Numbered from the stretch's first letter, positions 36,801 through 44,910 are shown. The stretch is DNA of 64,000 nucleotides from Heloderma charlesbogerti (GCA_026122225.1 JANEZZ010002693.1:335001-399000); one strand, 5' to 3'. Made by a program: numbers and translations. The notes: generated by a model not told the origin, from the sequence alone.

Positions 36801-39800
36801 AAAGCCAGAAGAACAGTCTCTCTGTTCCAACTACAGAAAAGAGAATCGGGGATCTTTTTGATCAAAAGGTGGAGTTTAAATCTTAAAAAATAAAACATTA
36901 ATTAATTAATTAATAGATTAGATCATCAGAATTATCTGGGGTTGGGCCTAGCTAACAATGGCAAGGCTGTCTGGCGGTACTTGGGGAGCTGACAAAGCTC
37001 AGTGGTTTTTGCCCAATGGGGCTTGGAGTTGGGTATACAATGAGTATAAGGAGGAGAATTGTGAGTGTACTTCTGAAACATGGAGCAGGGGAGAAATGCC
37101 TGAGGATGGTCTCTCCCACAGCACAAAATACATATTCAGGAGATCTAACATTCCATCCTCCCCCCAGACCTGGTACACAGAATCCTTTTAAATGGAGAGG
37201 CCAGGGATTGAAATAGGCCTCCAGCCTGCAAAGCATCCACTCTACCACTGTGCTCTGGTCCCCTGCCTCAAAATGCCCGGCCATGGTAAATGCTCTTAAG
37301 TATTTAAAAGGCTGCCTCAAGGATGATGGGAGAACAGATCGGTCACTCCCAGTCTTGGGGAGGGGCCATAGCTCAGTGCAAGGACACTTGGTTTGCATGC
37401 AGAAGGTCCCGGGTTCAATCTCCAGCATCTCCAGGTAGGGCTAGGAAAGAATCCTGCCTGAACTCTAGAAAGCTACTGCTGGTCAGTGTCAACAGTACTG
37501 GGCTAGACAGACCAAGACTCAGTATAAGGCAGCTTCATCTGTTCCGATGTACTCCTGCTCCTTATCATAACATAAGAAATTATGGTCCTTGTTCACTGGG
37601 AGAAATGAAGCCTTAAACAAAGACAGCGGAGAGTGACTCATCCTATAGTGCTGCAGTGGACGCAAAGACTCTTGGCATTCTTCCAGCGAGGCTGGCCCAA
37701 GACGTTTTGCTGCCTAAGGCAGACCAGCAAATGGTGCCCCCGCCATTCCGCACTGGATTACCTGGGGCCAGTCACTGCCTCTCAGCCTAACCTACTTCAC
37801 AATGTTTTTGTGAGGATCAAAACACCACCTTTAGCTCCTGGAGGAAAGGTGGCGTATAAACATAATAAAATGAAATCAATATATTTGAAAAAGATAATAT
37901 AACAAGTAATCCTCCCTGGCATTAAAAATGGCCCTCTCTGCATTGCAAGGTGCATTACTATGTTCACACATTTACATGTATGTGCAGTAGTGACAAGATA
38001 TTACTACCCCACTTGGAGATTAAACTTACAGAAGTCCTGGGGAGGCAGCTAAGGCTACAGTCCTATGTACAATTACCTGGGGAGAAAAGCCCCACTGAGC
38101 ATCATGGGACTTACTTTTGTGTAAATATGCATAAGGATTGTGCTATAAATCCTGAAGACTAACACCAACTCTTGCAATGCATACTAATAATTCAAAAGCT
38201 GAGCAAGACATACTCTTGCTTTTCACTGATTTGTCCCACCCATATGCCTCCACCTTTTGCATGATTGTTAAAAAGTCAAATGAACATTGTTAAATCCCCT
38301 CTCCTTCCCTGAAGTGCCTGTAAGACACAAAAAGGCTGCAATCCAAAACCCTTAATTGGGGAGGGGAGGGAACACATACACGCTGCAATCTTTTTACAAC
38401 TTTAAAGCAATTTGAATATAACACAGGTTAAAAAAAGGATAGGGAGCTTTTTTTTAGAGCCCCCCCCAAGGTGCATGGGGTGAAATTTTGTGAAAAAAAA
38501 CAGGGGGGAAGTTTCACCCCTCTCCCAGAGTGCCGCAGTCCCAATCCAAACTGGGGCAGTGCACGCTTACAGGACAGTAGGGAAAGCTAGCATGCATAGT
38601 GCCACTATGTGTGCTTTACCAAGTGTTTGGAAAGCTCATTCAAGCAGGGCCCAACCCGGTTCTAGCTGCCACTTTTCAGGCTCTGTTGCCATTGCTCTAC
38701 ACACAGCTTTCTTTTCTTTTAGGTAGGCAGGTGGCTGGCAGGGGGGTAGTTCATGCCACTGTTCCCCAAAATGTGCCACCTGAAGTGAGTGGTTCACTTT
38801 GGTCATGTTAGGGCCGGCCCTGTCTTCTAGCTTTAAAACAGTGTAGCCTTAAGTTGCCTTAAAGCCTTTGGCAATGTTCAATGCCAGATGAGACGTGAAG
38901 GATAAGAAGCTGAAATCTCACACATGCATGGTAGCTGAGCTGCTTATAGTTAAATATATTTATGTGTCTTAGGGTTGAAATCTTTAATTGGTTTAGTCAG
39001 TAAATTAAAGCCGACTGAATCAGTGAGACCAAGTTTTAACTTGGTGGAGAGGGGAGGTTGCAAGTAAAGAGCATACTGGTTTATTTCTTGAATCTATTTT
39101 GGTTCCAGTGTTTTTACTTGGAATAGAGAATGAAAATGAAATCTTTCATACTGGCCTTTCCTCCTAATAGTGAGCAATTGCTTTGGTTTATTAAATTATA
39201 AAGCATCTGATACTTCTGGGCATCTCTCAAAAGGTACCAATAATGAGATTTCGTTAATCTGCACAGTTAGTCAACTGAAAGCCAGATTAGCCAATGTACA
39301 GTGCAAGCATATTCATGTCTCCTCAGAAGTAAGCCCCACTGAGTTCCATGGGATTGACTCCCAGGTAAGTGGATTGCAGTCTAAAAATATTTATTCAGCT
39401 GACAGCCACAATTAAATAATATCTTCCCTCATGAAGGCTAAACATAAAAGATGCAGGCAAGTCTCCCTTTCCAGATAAATGTGGTCCTGTAGGCTGCACT
39501 GAGACTCCACGGTGCTGTACTCACCTGTTTGCTTTCAGGTTTTTCAGCCTGGCTTCCAAGTCATTAAGCAGATTGATTTTCTTGCAGCACTGGGTGCAGT
39601 AGACATCCAACAGCTCGCTGTTATAAATGTGCCGCATTTTTCTTGGAGTCTGACCAGCGCTGTTGGCGGAAAACCAAAAAGAGTTGTTAACCAGGTCCTG
39701 CGTGCACGGAGTAAAAAATGAAGTTTCTTCTTGTTATGTTATGTTATTTATTAAATTTATGAACCACTCTTCATCCACAGGATCCCAGGGTAGTGTAAAC

Positions 39801-42800
39801 AACATTGAAAATAAATAACAAATCCAATATCAAACAGAGACAGCTGTGCTGCTCCTCTTAACACTACATTTGCAGTAAGGTGCTCGTCCCAGGAGGCCAT
39901 CGCTTCTGAAATGCCACCTCCCAACACCAAAATGTAATACTTTCCTTCATTTCGCAATTCCAGGATGTCTCAGGTCGGTAAGATATTATACTAGAAGCCA
40001 GTGCAGATAGTGTCTGATCTACACACATTCCAGTTAAGGTTTTGTTTTTTAAAAAATCCGGAGAGATGACAAAGGTAGACCATACACCAGTGGTGGCTGA
40101 TGGCTCTGATGTCAGTGGGGCTGTAAAGTTGCTCTAGGATTCAGCCAGAGCCCTAAAGGAGCTATCCAAGGTGTTGAACCCAATCCCCCAAAAGGGGTTC
40201 ATCACCTTGCATAGCTCCTTTTAGAATTCTGTTACCCAGAGCAGATTCACAGTTGGGTTAAAACTCTGGGTTAATCATTGTTGGGTTAAAACTCTGGGTT
40301 TGTTGTTGGGTTAAAACTCAGGGTGTTTAATCCTCAACAGCCCAGAGTGCCGGGTTCAGTTGTCATGATTAACCACCCAAGAAAAAACCTTCCTGGGTGG
40401 TTTTGGAAAATGGATGCAAAGCAGAAGTGACGAGCGGATGGGAGGCAGCATGCTCACTCCCCTCATGCAGCTCTGCCAAGTCACCGGTTGTTTAACCCAT
40501 GAAAAGGTGTTACGTGTGAACCAGGTTAATATTTTGTGTGCCAACCCGCCATTTAATTTTTGTGTTTCTCTAAACTTGAATAAGATGGTGTGCTGTTTCC
40601 ATCAATGTTTCCCCATGTGATGTCCACCACGTGTTTTGGGCTACAACTCGCATCGTCACTGGTGATCGGCCATGCTGGCTTGAGCTGATGGGACTAGTAG
40701 TCTAATACACAGAATCATAGAATAGTAGGGTTGGAAGGGGCCTACAAGGCCATCAGGTCCAACCTCCTGCTCAATGCAGGAATCCCAAGTCAGAGCATCC
40801 CTGACAGATGGCTGTCCAACCTCATCTTGAAGGCCTCAAGTGTGGGAGAGCCCACTACCTCCCTAGGTCATTGGTTCCATTGTCGTATTGCTCTAGCAGT
40901 CAGGAAGTTTTTCCTGATGTTCAGCCGGAATCTGGCTTCCTGTCACTTGAGCCCATTATTCTGTGTCCTGCACTCTGGGATGATCGAGAAGAGATCCTGG
41001 CCTTCCTCTCTGGGACAACCTTTTAAGTACTTGAAGAGTGCTATCATATCTCCCCTCAGTCTTCTCTTCTCAAGGCTAAACATGCCCAGTTCTTTCAGTC
41101 TCTCTTCACAGGGCTTTGTTTCCAGTCCCCTGATCATCTTTGTTGCCCTCCTCTGAACCCTTTCCAGTTTATCTGCATCCTTCTTAAAGTGCGGTGCCCA
41201 GAACTGAACACAGTACTCCAGATAAGGCCTAACCAGTGCGGAGTAGAAGGGAACTAGTACTTCCCGGGATTTGGAAGCTATGATTCTATTAATTCAGCCC
41301 AAAAGAGCATTTGTCTTTTTTGCAGCCAGATCACATTGTTGGCTCATATTCAGCTTGTGATCTACAACAATTCCAAGATCCTTCTCGCTTGTAGTGTTCT
41401 TGAGCCACGTATCCCCCATCTTGTAACTGTGCATTTGGTTTCTTTTTCCTAGGTGCAGAACTTGGCATTTATCCCTATTAAATGTCATTCCATTGTTTTC
41501 TGCCCAGCGCTCCAGCCTATCAAGATCACTTTGAATTTCTATTCTTTCTTCCAGAGTATTAGCTATCCCGCCCAATTTTGTGTCATCTGCAAATTTGATC
41601 AACATTCCCTGCACCTCCTTCTCCAAGTCATTAATAAAAATGTTGAAGAGCACTGGGCCCAGGACTGAGCCCTGCAGTATCCGCTCATTATCTTTCCCCA
41701 GTTTGAGAAGATCCCATTGATAAGCACTCTTTGAGTCTGATTCTGTAGTCAACTGTGGATCCAGCTGATCGTTGTTTCATCTAGCCCACTTTGAGCTAGT
41801 TTGCTCATCAGGAGATCATGGGGCACTTTGTCCGAAGCTTTGCTGAAGTTGAGGTATATGATGTCCACAGCATTCCCACAGTCCACAAGGGAGGTTACCT
41901 GATCAAAAAATGAGATGAGATTCGTCTGGCAGGATTTGTTCTTGACAAATCCATGTTGGCTTCAAGTAATCACTGCATTGTTTTCAAGGTGCTTACAGAT
42001 GGATTGCTTTATCATCTGCTCCAGAATTTTCCCAAGGTCTGATGTCAGAGTGACTGGTCTGTAGTTCCCAGGTTCTTCCTTTTTGCCCTTTTTGAAGATA
42101 GGGACAACATTAGCCCTCCTCCAGTCATCTGGCACTTCACACGTCCTCCATGATTTCTCAAAGGGAACAGACAGTGGTTCTGAGAGTTCTTTTGCCAGTT
42201 CCTTTATTACTCTAGGATGCAGTTCATCTGGTCCTGGAGATCTGAACTCATTCAAAGTAATAGGTGTTCCTTGACCATACGCCTATCAATCTCCAGCTGC
42301 AATCCTGCCCCTTCAGCCTGTACTTTGCCTTTGCCAGGGGGTTCATAGACCCTCCTTTGGGAAAAGACTGAGACAAAGTAGGAACTGAGCACTTCTGCCT
42401 TTTCTTTGTTGTGTTATTATTTTGCCATCCTTATTTAATAGTTGAACCACCATTTCTTTCCTCCGTCTTTTACTATGCACATAGCTGAAGAAAGAGTTTT
42501 TGTTGTTTTTAGCACCCCTTGCTAACCTCAGCTCGTTCTCCACTTTAGCCTTCCTGATGCCATCCCTGCAATTCTGTGCTATCTGCTTGTACTCTTCCGT
42601 AGTTGCTTGTCCTTCCTTCCACTTCCTATATATGTGCTTTTTTGTTTTCAGATAATCTCTAAACTTTTTGTGAAGCCACATTGTCTTCTTCTGTAGCGTT
42701 CACCTTTTTTTCTTGTTGGAATTGTTTGTAACTGTGCCTTGAGAATTTTCTTTTTTAAAAACTCCCACTCATCTTGGACTCCTTTTCTTGTTAGAGTCAC

Positions 42801-44910
42801 TTGCCATGGGATCTTACTTATCATTGTTCTGAGTTTATTAAAATTGGCTTTCCTAAAATCCAGGGTATGCGTTTGGCTACACTCAGCTTTTGCTTCCTTT
42901 AGAACCAAGAACTCAAGTATAACATGGTTGCTTTCCCCCAGATTTCCTGTTAATGCTACTTTATCCACCAAGTTATCTCTGTTGGTTAGGATCAAGTCAA
43001 GGATAGCCGATCCCTTAGTTCCTTCCTTCACTTTCTGTAGGAGGAAGTTATCCACAACATAAGTCAGGAATTTCTTGGAGGGTCATGTTTTGCAGAATTT
43101 GTCTCCCAACAAGTATTGGGGAAATTGAAGTCCCCCATTACTACTACATCATGCTTCCTTGAAGCTATTTGCTTTTCAAAAGTTTCATCTTCGTCTTCTT
43201 CTTGATTGGGTGGCCAGTAGTAGACTCTGACCACCATGTTCCTTTTATTCTTTGCTCTGTTTATTTTAACCCAGATGCTCTTGATGGGGCTACCAAGCTC
43301 ATCCTCCTGTATTTCTGTGCAGAGATATGCATTTTTAAGATATAGCGCAACCCCACCTCCCTTTCTATTCCTCCTGTTCTTTTTGAACAAGTTATATCCT
43401 TCAATTGCTGTATTCCAGTCATGAGAGTCATCCCACCAGGTCACAGTTACACCTATCAAGTTATAATTTCCCTCCTGTATTAAGAGTTCAAGTTCATTCT
43501 GTTTGTTTCCTATACTCTGGGCATTCATATATAGACATCGAAGACCATGTGCTTCATAGTCTGGCTTTCTTCCTACATGTTTGTGAACACTATTATTGGG
43601 CGCTATTAGAGCTGTTCTCTCCACTGCGGTGCATGAGCCTTCGTCCATTGTTACCCCCAACTTTACGTCTCCCTTCCCCATAGGATTCATTTTAAAGCCC
43701 TCCTGATAAAGTTCTTCATGCTGTAGCCCAACACATTCTTCCCAGCCTTTGTGAGGTGCAACCCATCCCTTGCCAATCGTCCATCTTCCAGGAAGCATAG
43801 CCCGTGGTCCCAGAATCCAAATCTCTTTCGTCAGCACCACCTTCATAGCCAGTCATTCACCCAGAGTATTTTTATTTCCCTTCCTATCCCTCTTCTGACT
43901 ACTGGAAGGATATATGAGAAAACTATCTGGGCCCCAACGTTCTTGAGTTTCCTTCCCAAGGCTTCAAATCTGACGTGATTTCTTCATAGCTCCACTTGGC
44001 AGTATCATTTGGAGGGCACCATCTGAAGGGCACCACGTTAGAGAAGGCTGCCTTAGGTTTTGGTAAAAATTCTAGCAAGGCTTTCACCAAGAAAAAAAGG
44101 GGATGCAATGGGAAAAGCTGGCTTTTACATTGACGAGAAACAAAGCAACTCCAAAAGTCACCAGAATTGACTGAGTAGCCATTTTTCCCCTCCTCCATTA
44201 AGGGAGCGGGGAAGAAAGGAATATTAAAATGACACAAATCACAAACCTGGAAGAAACAGATGAACCAAGGTCAGAATAGGCATTTGTTCTGCTTTCATCA
44301 TCGGGGCAGGGGCTGCTGGGAGTGAAGTCCACATCATCTCCTTCTCCATAATCTTCAAACTGTTCTTCGTTACTGATCAAGGAGGCCGTGGAATAGGTGG
44401 AGAGGTCAGATGTCGCAGAAGGGTTGAGGGGACTTGACCTTGGTGTGGGGAGAAAGGGAATGTCAGAACACAAACTCCTCTCCCCTGCTTTGTCTAACAT
44501 TTCGCCTGACAAAGCAATCTGGATATCTCGGAAGCTTGCATATTTGTTGTGATCTTTTGGTTGGCCTTATAAAGGTATTACACTAATATGGATTTTAGAA
44601 TCTTGCTTCGGGCCAACTTGACTACCTTCACCTTTTAAAAAGTGAAAAGCAACATCTGAAACTGCCCGTCAGAGCTATTAACATACTTATCTCCAGGCAG
44701 GAAGAGGCCACCCAGCACGCTGTCCTTCTCCTCGCCCCTACACACATCCGATGCTTCCGAGCTGTGGGCGCTTTCAATGGCACTGTCCATATCAGACTCA
44801 TGGTGGACTTCCTGCTGGGCCAGGGTCATGTTGTCTTCATCAGGAAAGAGATCTGATTCGCTGTACGCACTTTCACTGTCCAAAAAGCCACTGTCTTGGA
44901 TTTCAGTACC
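21749..44910 (-). CDS. RAB11FIP4: RAB11FIP4, twelve 3' coding exons (N-terminus outside window)
   Basis: Rab11 family-interacting protein 4 is a class II FIP. It is a dimeric coiled-coil adaptor that binds GTP-Rab11 (and Arf GTPases) on recycling endosomes and acts in membrane delivery, including cytokinesis. Twelve exons on this strand join at 44687-44910, 44247-44438, 39525-39659, 35144-35179, 33395-33494, 32671-32774, 31559-31699, 29771-29852, 28508-28645, 26639-26797, 25574-25717 and 21749-21865. Together they total 1,572 nt: 523 codons and TGA, with no stop and consistent phases. Recognisable stretches are [76 protein letters not shown] and the C-terminal [13 protein letters not shown]. 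The human protein (about 637 residues, from memory) has about 112 residues more at the N-terminus, carrying the EF-hands; those exons are not in the window. The paralogue RAB11FIP3 is less likely because the linker and microexon sequence match FIP4. Identification is by remembered family sequence, not by a search. Confidence 0.96.
22055..22380 (-). mobile_element. L2-like LINE 3' end
   Basis: The minus strand encodes [20 protein letters not shown], the L2 ORF2 C-terminal motif. It is followed by a 3' UTR with ccacccagagaacttttgtt and an AATA-rich tail at the low-coordinate end. It includes a (tgcat/tgtat)n run at about 22140-22175. It lies in the last intron. Confidence 0.7.
22450..23595. other. 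Intron, no gene seen
   Basis: This is part of the 3.7-kb last intron of RAB11FIP4. No exon-like segment or clearly recognised element was found. Confidence 0.4.
23600..23715. mobile_element. Palindromic hAT-like MITE (gggcaac variant)
   Basis: tgttttggcctacaattccc pairs with atgggagttgtaggccaaaa. The right flank agaaattgcccattcctg matches the 19140 and 26170 copies. Confidence 0.7.
24341..24480 (+). mobile_element. 5S rRNA-derived SINE
   Basis: gaagttgctaagcaggtcta corresponds to the 5S rRNA internal promoter box A region, and gtctggatgggagactacct to box C. Both are RNA polymerase III control elements of 5S genes. The 5' part of 5S is missing or decayed. The tail ggtgggacataaatgtaat with (aataa)n is the same as that of the tRNA-headed SINE at 5052. 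Confidence 0.75.
25574..25717 (-). CDS. RAB11FIP4: RAB11FIP4 exon k: coiled coil leading to Rab-binding domain
   Basis: This 144-nt exon is phase 0/0. It encodes [20 protein letters not shown], then [20 protein letters not shown], then IDSASRDE. It is very close to human FIP4, with only conservative changes such as FAAQ to FATQ and DTAS to DSAS. The donor is GAG/gtaaag. Confidence 0.97.
26048..26140 (+). repeat. Unclassified repeat, related to 44508-44600
   Basis: gcttgcacattttttgtgac and gagttggcctacaataatatgg-like sequence align with aagcttgcatatttgttgtg and ggttggccttataaagg at 44536-44580. It is a dispersed element of unknown class. Confidence 0.5.
26170..26308. mobile_element. Palindromic hAT-like MITE (gggcaac variant), full length
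   Basis: caggggtgggcaacctgtgg at the left and ccacaagttgcccacctct at the right are inverted termini. The CAGGGGTGGGCAACC end is strongly hAT-like. Confidence 0.8.
26639..26797 (-). CDS. RAB11FIP4: RAB11FIP4 exon j: coiled coil with basic insert
   Basis: This 159-nt exon is phase 0/0. It encodes [20 protein letters not shown], then the Arg/Gly/Ser-rich [15 protein letters not shown], then [18 protein letters not shown]. The helix-breaking RPGRGRS linker is also present in human FIP4 and separates two coiled-coil blocks. The donor is CAG/gtgagg. Confidence 0.96.
27603..27780 (+). mobile_element. tRNA-derived SINE
   Basis: gcagcggagcacctgctttg and gcatgcagaaggtcccaggc form the tRNA-like head. 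The body has ccctggagaactgctgccag and ends cagcttcccatgttcat. It sits in the intron between exons i and j. Confidence 0.8.
27930..28130 (-). mobile_element. L2-like LINE 3' UTR remnant
   Basis: ttgttaaatttgtatcctgc and cctttgcaccaaggcagct, followed by A-rich sequence with inverted AATAAC motifs. It is a decayed inverted LINE 3' end, judged by composition and the tail motif. Confidence 0.45.
28508..28645 (-). CDS. RAB11FIP4: RAB11FIP4 exon i: coiled coil
   Basis: This 138-nt exon is phase 0/0. It encodes [20 protein letters not shown], then [20 protein letters not shown], then REATQE. The match to the human [19 protein letters not shown] segment is exact over most positions. The donor is GAG/gtgggt. 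Because the exon is symmetric, skipping it would keep the frame. Confidence 0.96.
29290..29346 (+). repeat. Unclassified repeat, related to 53628-53690
   Basis: catctggctctggttgatgg and cctggggttctagtaaaaag match catctggctccagctgctgg and cttggggttctagtaaaaaa at 53634-53676. No known family was recognised. Confidence 0.55.
29771..29852 (-). CDS. RAB11FIP4: RAB11FIP4 exon h: coiled coil
   Basis: This 82-nt exon is entered in phase 2 and left in phase 0 (GAT GAG/gtaaca). It encodes [20 protein letters not shown], then QSEKLDE. Human FIP4 has [20 protein letters not shown] here. It is short and entirely helical, and continues the dimer coiled coil. Confidence 0.95.
30443..30788. mobile_element. 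Foldback MITE, aaccatgg/gggttgt family
   Basis: ctgggctcatacaacatgac at the left and cctatgttgtgcgaaccagg at the right are inverted. Inside are nested palindromes such as taaccatggttagttaacca, and many gggttgt/acaaccc pairs. It lies in the intron between exons g and h. It is non-autonomous with no ORF. Confidence 0.75.
31309..31385 (+). mobile_element. tRNA-derived SINE head
   Basis: gagagccagtgtggtgtcat, ggttagagcactagattatg and acctgggttcaaatccagac form a tRNA-like A box and B box. The body is lost after 31385. It is the same family as 54611. Confidence 0.7.
31462..31508. repeat. Short perfect-type palindrome ending in gcaatcc
   Basis: gcaatcctatggtccctagg and ctaccagggaccatagaatt form a hairpin of about 47 bp. 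It is a minimal foldback element about 50 bp from exon g, on its 3' side in gene orientation. Confidence 0.6.
31559..31699 (-). CDS. RAB11FIP4: RAB11FIP4 exon g: coiled coil
   Basis: This 141-nt exon is phase 2/2. It encodes [20 protein letters not shown], then [20 protein letters not shown], then IELLNAR. It is a continuous charged helix with heptad leucines, matching the human segment that starts VHELEEMVKDQET. The acceptor is tttgctag/G and the donor GCAAG/gtagta; the donor is a little weak at +5. Confidence 0.96.
32671..32774 (-). CDS. RAB11FIP4: RAB11FIP4 exon f: coiled coil
   Basis: This 104-nt exon has a phase 0 entry and phase 2 exit (CAC AG/gtaacc). It encodes [20 protein letters not shown], then [15 protein letters not shown]. 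The heptad spacing of Leu/Val and the high Glu/Lys content are typical of the FIP class II coiled coil, which drives homodimerisation. The intron on its 5' side (620 bp) carries a foldback element, a SINE piece and a CG/CA repeat. Confidence 0.95.
32892..33026. mobile_element. Palindromic hAT-like MITE, full length
   Basis: cagccttcaccagcctgggg and caccaggctgggaaaggctg are the inverted termini. It lies in the 620-bp intron between exons e and f. Confidence 0.75.
33050..33072. repeat. (CA)n microsatellite
   Basis: A CA run of about 22 bp directly between the MITE and the SINE fragment. Confidence 0.9.
33073..33165 (-). mobile_element. tRNA-derived SINE 3' part
   Basis: aacataagaaactgccttat, gtcagaccatgggtccatat and gactggcagcagctctccag are the inverted body of the SINE seen at 37362. 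Confidence 0.75.
33161..33200. repeat. (TC)n-(CG)n-(CA)n compound microsatellite
   Basis: A TC run is followed by about six CG dinucleotides (33178-33189) and a CA run to 33200. This long alternating purine-pyrimidine tract lies about 195 bp from exon e. Confidence 0.9.
33395..33494 (-). CDS. RAB11FIP4: RAB11FIP4 exon e
   Basis: This 100-nt exon is entered in phase 2 (the A completes an Arg codon) and left in phase 0 (GAA AAG/gtgagg). It encodes [19 protein letters not shown], then [14 protein letters not shown], almost identical to human FIP4. A second AG four bases further in would also give an open frame if used as acceptor, but only 33494 completes the Arg codon begun by the microexon. 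Confidence 0.96.
33635..33985. mobile_element. Foldback element with ggccggccc-type ends
   Basis: gtccggcccaagatacgttg at the left and aatagtagggccgacctgc at the right are imperfect inverted termini. Inside are ttgctgcttgag and its partner ctgctgcccaaggcagttgc. Related copies lie at 37684, 38720 and 58708. It is probably a non-autonomous hAT-like element. Confidence 0.6.
34580..34722. mobile_element. Palindromic hAT-like MITE, full length
   Basis: agctatccccaagttggtgc and caccagcttgcaacaggctg are the termini. The arms are ctccagatgtttggggagta and tccaaatcatctggagggc. Confidence 0.75.
35144..35179 (-). CDS. RAB11FIP4: RAB11FIP4 exon d: 36-nt microexon
   Basis: This is a 36-nt exon in phase 2/2 whose product is [13 protein letters not shown] once the split codons at both ends are joined. 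The acceptor is cttgtttcttccag and the donor GGAAG/gtaag; both are good. The residues match the human [14 protein letters not shown] block across the junction with the next exon, and this match also fixes the next exon's acceptor at 33494. Because both borders are phase 2, skipping it would remove 12 residues and keep the frame. Confidence 0.95.
35283..35351. mobile_element. Short foldback MITE, family B
   Basis: ggctgcaatccaaataattt, aggaagtaagtcccactgag and ttaggagttgtgctgc. It is one of eight copies of this short family noted. Confidence 0.6.
35389..35478. mobile_element. Foldback MITE, family C (tttagacagaaa arms)
   Basis: gggcgcaatcctatgcaggt and gtttagacagaaaaaag pair with ttttctgtctaagcatacat and agaattgcaccc. 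The loop carries ctacaactcccagcatgg, very close to the ZNF143 recognition sequence. The second copy is at 51296. Confidence 0.75.
35955..36285 (-). mobile_element. CR1-clade LINE 3' end (60089 family)
   Basis: acccagtatcctgttctcca, cacaagcaggaaaggaacac, ttttaaagccatccaagttg and gtggccatcattacatg match 60120-60380 in order. It lies in the intron between exons c and d. Confidence 0.75.
36640..36776. mobile_element. Palindromic hAT-like MITE, full length
   Basis: acgtccccaacctgctgtct and cagcaggctggggaaggccg are inverted ends. The arms are ggactacagctcccatcatc and taatgggagttgtagtct. Confidence 0.8.
37165..37262 (-). mobile_element. tRNA-derived SINE head, inverted
   Basis: On the minus strand cagtggtagagtggatgctt (A-box region) and tttcaatccctgg (B box) are visible. 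The body is short. Confidence 0.6.
37362..37555 (+). mobile_element. tRNA-derived SINE, best-preserved copy
   Basis: gccatagctcagtgcaagga gives box A and gtcccgggttcaatctcc box B, after the signature tttgcatgcagaagg. The body has catctccaggtagggct, agctactgctggtcagtg and tataaggcagcttcatct. The tRNA-like head is better preserved than in the other copies and would fold partly as a tRNA, but it lacks a coherent anticodon arm and is a SINE. Confidence 0.85.
37684..37762 (+). mobile_element. Foldback element fragment (ggccggccc family)
   Basis: gaggctggcccaagacgttt and tgctgcctaaggcagaccag. This is the left half of the family seen at 33635. Confidence 0.55.
37763..37870 (+). mobile_element. tRNA-derived SINE 3' part
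   Basis: ggggccagtcactgcctctc, cctacttcacaatgttttt and gaggaaaggtggcgtataaa match the SINE at 54611. Confidence 0.7.
38047..38150. mobile_element. Short foldback MITE, family B
   Basis: ggctacagtcctatgtacaa, tacctggggagaaaagcccc and gggacttacttttgtgtaaa pair with ataaggattgtgct. Confidence 0.65.
38720..38825. mobile_element. Foldback element fragment (ggccggccc family), right half
   Basis: ttcatgccactgttccccaa, ccacctgaagtgagtggttc and the terminus gttagggccggccctgtc. Confidence 0.55.
39296..39387. mobile_element. Short foldback MITE, family B
   Basis: gtctcctcagaagtaagccc pairs with gactcccaggtaagtggatt across ccactgagttccatggg. It ends gattgcagtc. It sits about 140 bp from exon c. Confidence 0.7.
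39525..39659 (-). CDS. RAB11FIP4: RAB11FIP4 exon c: cysteine cluster and start of coiled coil
   Basis: This 135-nt exon is entered and left in phase 2 (AAC AG/gtgagt, a consensus donor). Residues 139-184 read [20 protein letters not shown], then [20 protein letters not shown]. The CxxCC cluster precedes a heptad-like Leu/Ile pattern, as in FIP3 and FIP4 where the coiled coil begins. It is isolated by introns of 4.6 kb upstream (holding the long CR1 copy) and 4.3 kb downstream. Confidence 0.96.
39737..39960 (-). mobile_element. L2-like LINE 3' end, diverged
   Basis: atttattaaatttatgaacc and ggatcccagggtagtgtaaa give an inverted L2 tail motif. Further sequence to 39960 is decayed. Confidence 0.5.
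40247..40530. mobile_element. Foldback MITE, gggttaaa/aaccaggtt type
   Basis: Tandem units gttgggttaaaactctgggt (three near-copies) form one arm. ggttgtttaacccatgaaaa and gtgtgaaccaggtta form the other. It is related in style to 46011 and 47341. Confidence 0.65.
40615..40708. mobile_element. Palindromic hAT-like MITE, truncated by CR1
   Basis: gtgttttgggctacaactcg and gatgggactagtagtctaat. The right end is lost where the CR1 begins at about 40711. Confidence 0.6.
40711..43980 (-). mobile_element. Long CR1 LINE copy with broken ORFs
   Basis: The 3' end lies at 40711 (minus-strand tail ctactattctatgattctg). Going upstream on the minus strand, the reverse transcriptase spans about 41294-42681 in several frames. 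It includes [24 protein letters not shown] (the FADD catalytic box) and [19 protein letters not shown]. An endonuclease/ORF1-end frame lies at 43064-43846, with [30 protein letters not shown] (APE-type catalytic Asp/Asn motif) and the ORF1 C-terminal [20 protein letters not shown]. Frameshifts and stops break the RT, so it is inactive. It fills about 70% of the 4.6-kb intron between exons b and c, antisense to nothing but sense with RAB11FIP4. The 5' end near 43980 is uncertain. Confidence 0.93.
43995..44056. mobile_element. Palindromic hAT-like MITE remnant
   Basis: tttggagggcaccatctgaa and gggcaccacgttagagaagg are fragments of the right arm next to the CR1 5' end. Confidence 0.45.
44247..44438 (-). 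CDS. RAB11FIP4: RAB11FIP4 exon b: serine/acid-rich conserved linker
   Basis: This 192-nt exon has a phase 2 entry (G completes the Lys codon) and a phase 2 exit (TCC AG/gtttgt). It encodes residues 75-139: [20 protein letters not shown], then YGEGDDVDF, then [20 protein letters not shown]. This block is nearly the same as in human FIP4 and is one of the best identifiers of the gene. The intron separating it from exon a is only 248 bp. The region is predicted to be unstructured and rich in possible phosphorylation sites. Confidence 0.96.
44508..44600 (+). repeat. Unclassified repeat, related to 26048-26140
   Basis: aaagcaatctggatatctcg, gaagcttgcatatttgttgt and cttttggttggccttataaa. It occupies part of the 248-bp intron between exons a and b. 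A piece (ggtattacactaatatgga) recurs near 52548. Confidence 0.5.
44687..44910 (-). CDS. RAB11FIP4: RAB11FIP4 exon a: acidic linker
   Basis: This is the first coding exon visible: 224 nt, entered in phase 0 with GGT ACT GAA (GTEIQDSGF) and left after two bases of a Lys codon (GAT AA/gtatgt). A pyrimidine-rich tract ending ctgctag precedes it, which makes a strong acceptor. It encodes residues 1-75 of the joined product, a Glu/Asp/Ser-rich, probably disordered segment ([16 protein letters not shown]) that ends in GGLFLPGDK. Human FIP4 has GGLFLPEDK at the same place. The acidic part is much less conserved than the later exons. The upstream exon should end in a complete codon. Confidence 0.93.

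Noticed and set aside
36952..37428. 158-codon minus-strand ORF
   Set aside because: It overlaps SINE sequences at both ends and shows no protein family motif.
37362..37440. Possible functional tRNA gene
   Set aside because: A and B boxes are present but the anticodon arm and acceptor pairing are poor. The sequence continues into a SINE body shared with other copies.
43064..43846. 260-codon ORF that could be listed as a host gene
   Set aside because: Its endonuclease motifs ([22 protein letters not shown]) and position identify it as part of the CR1 LINE.
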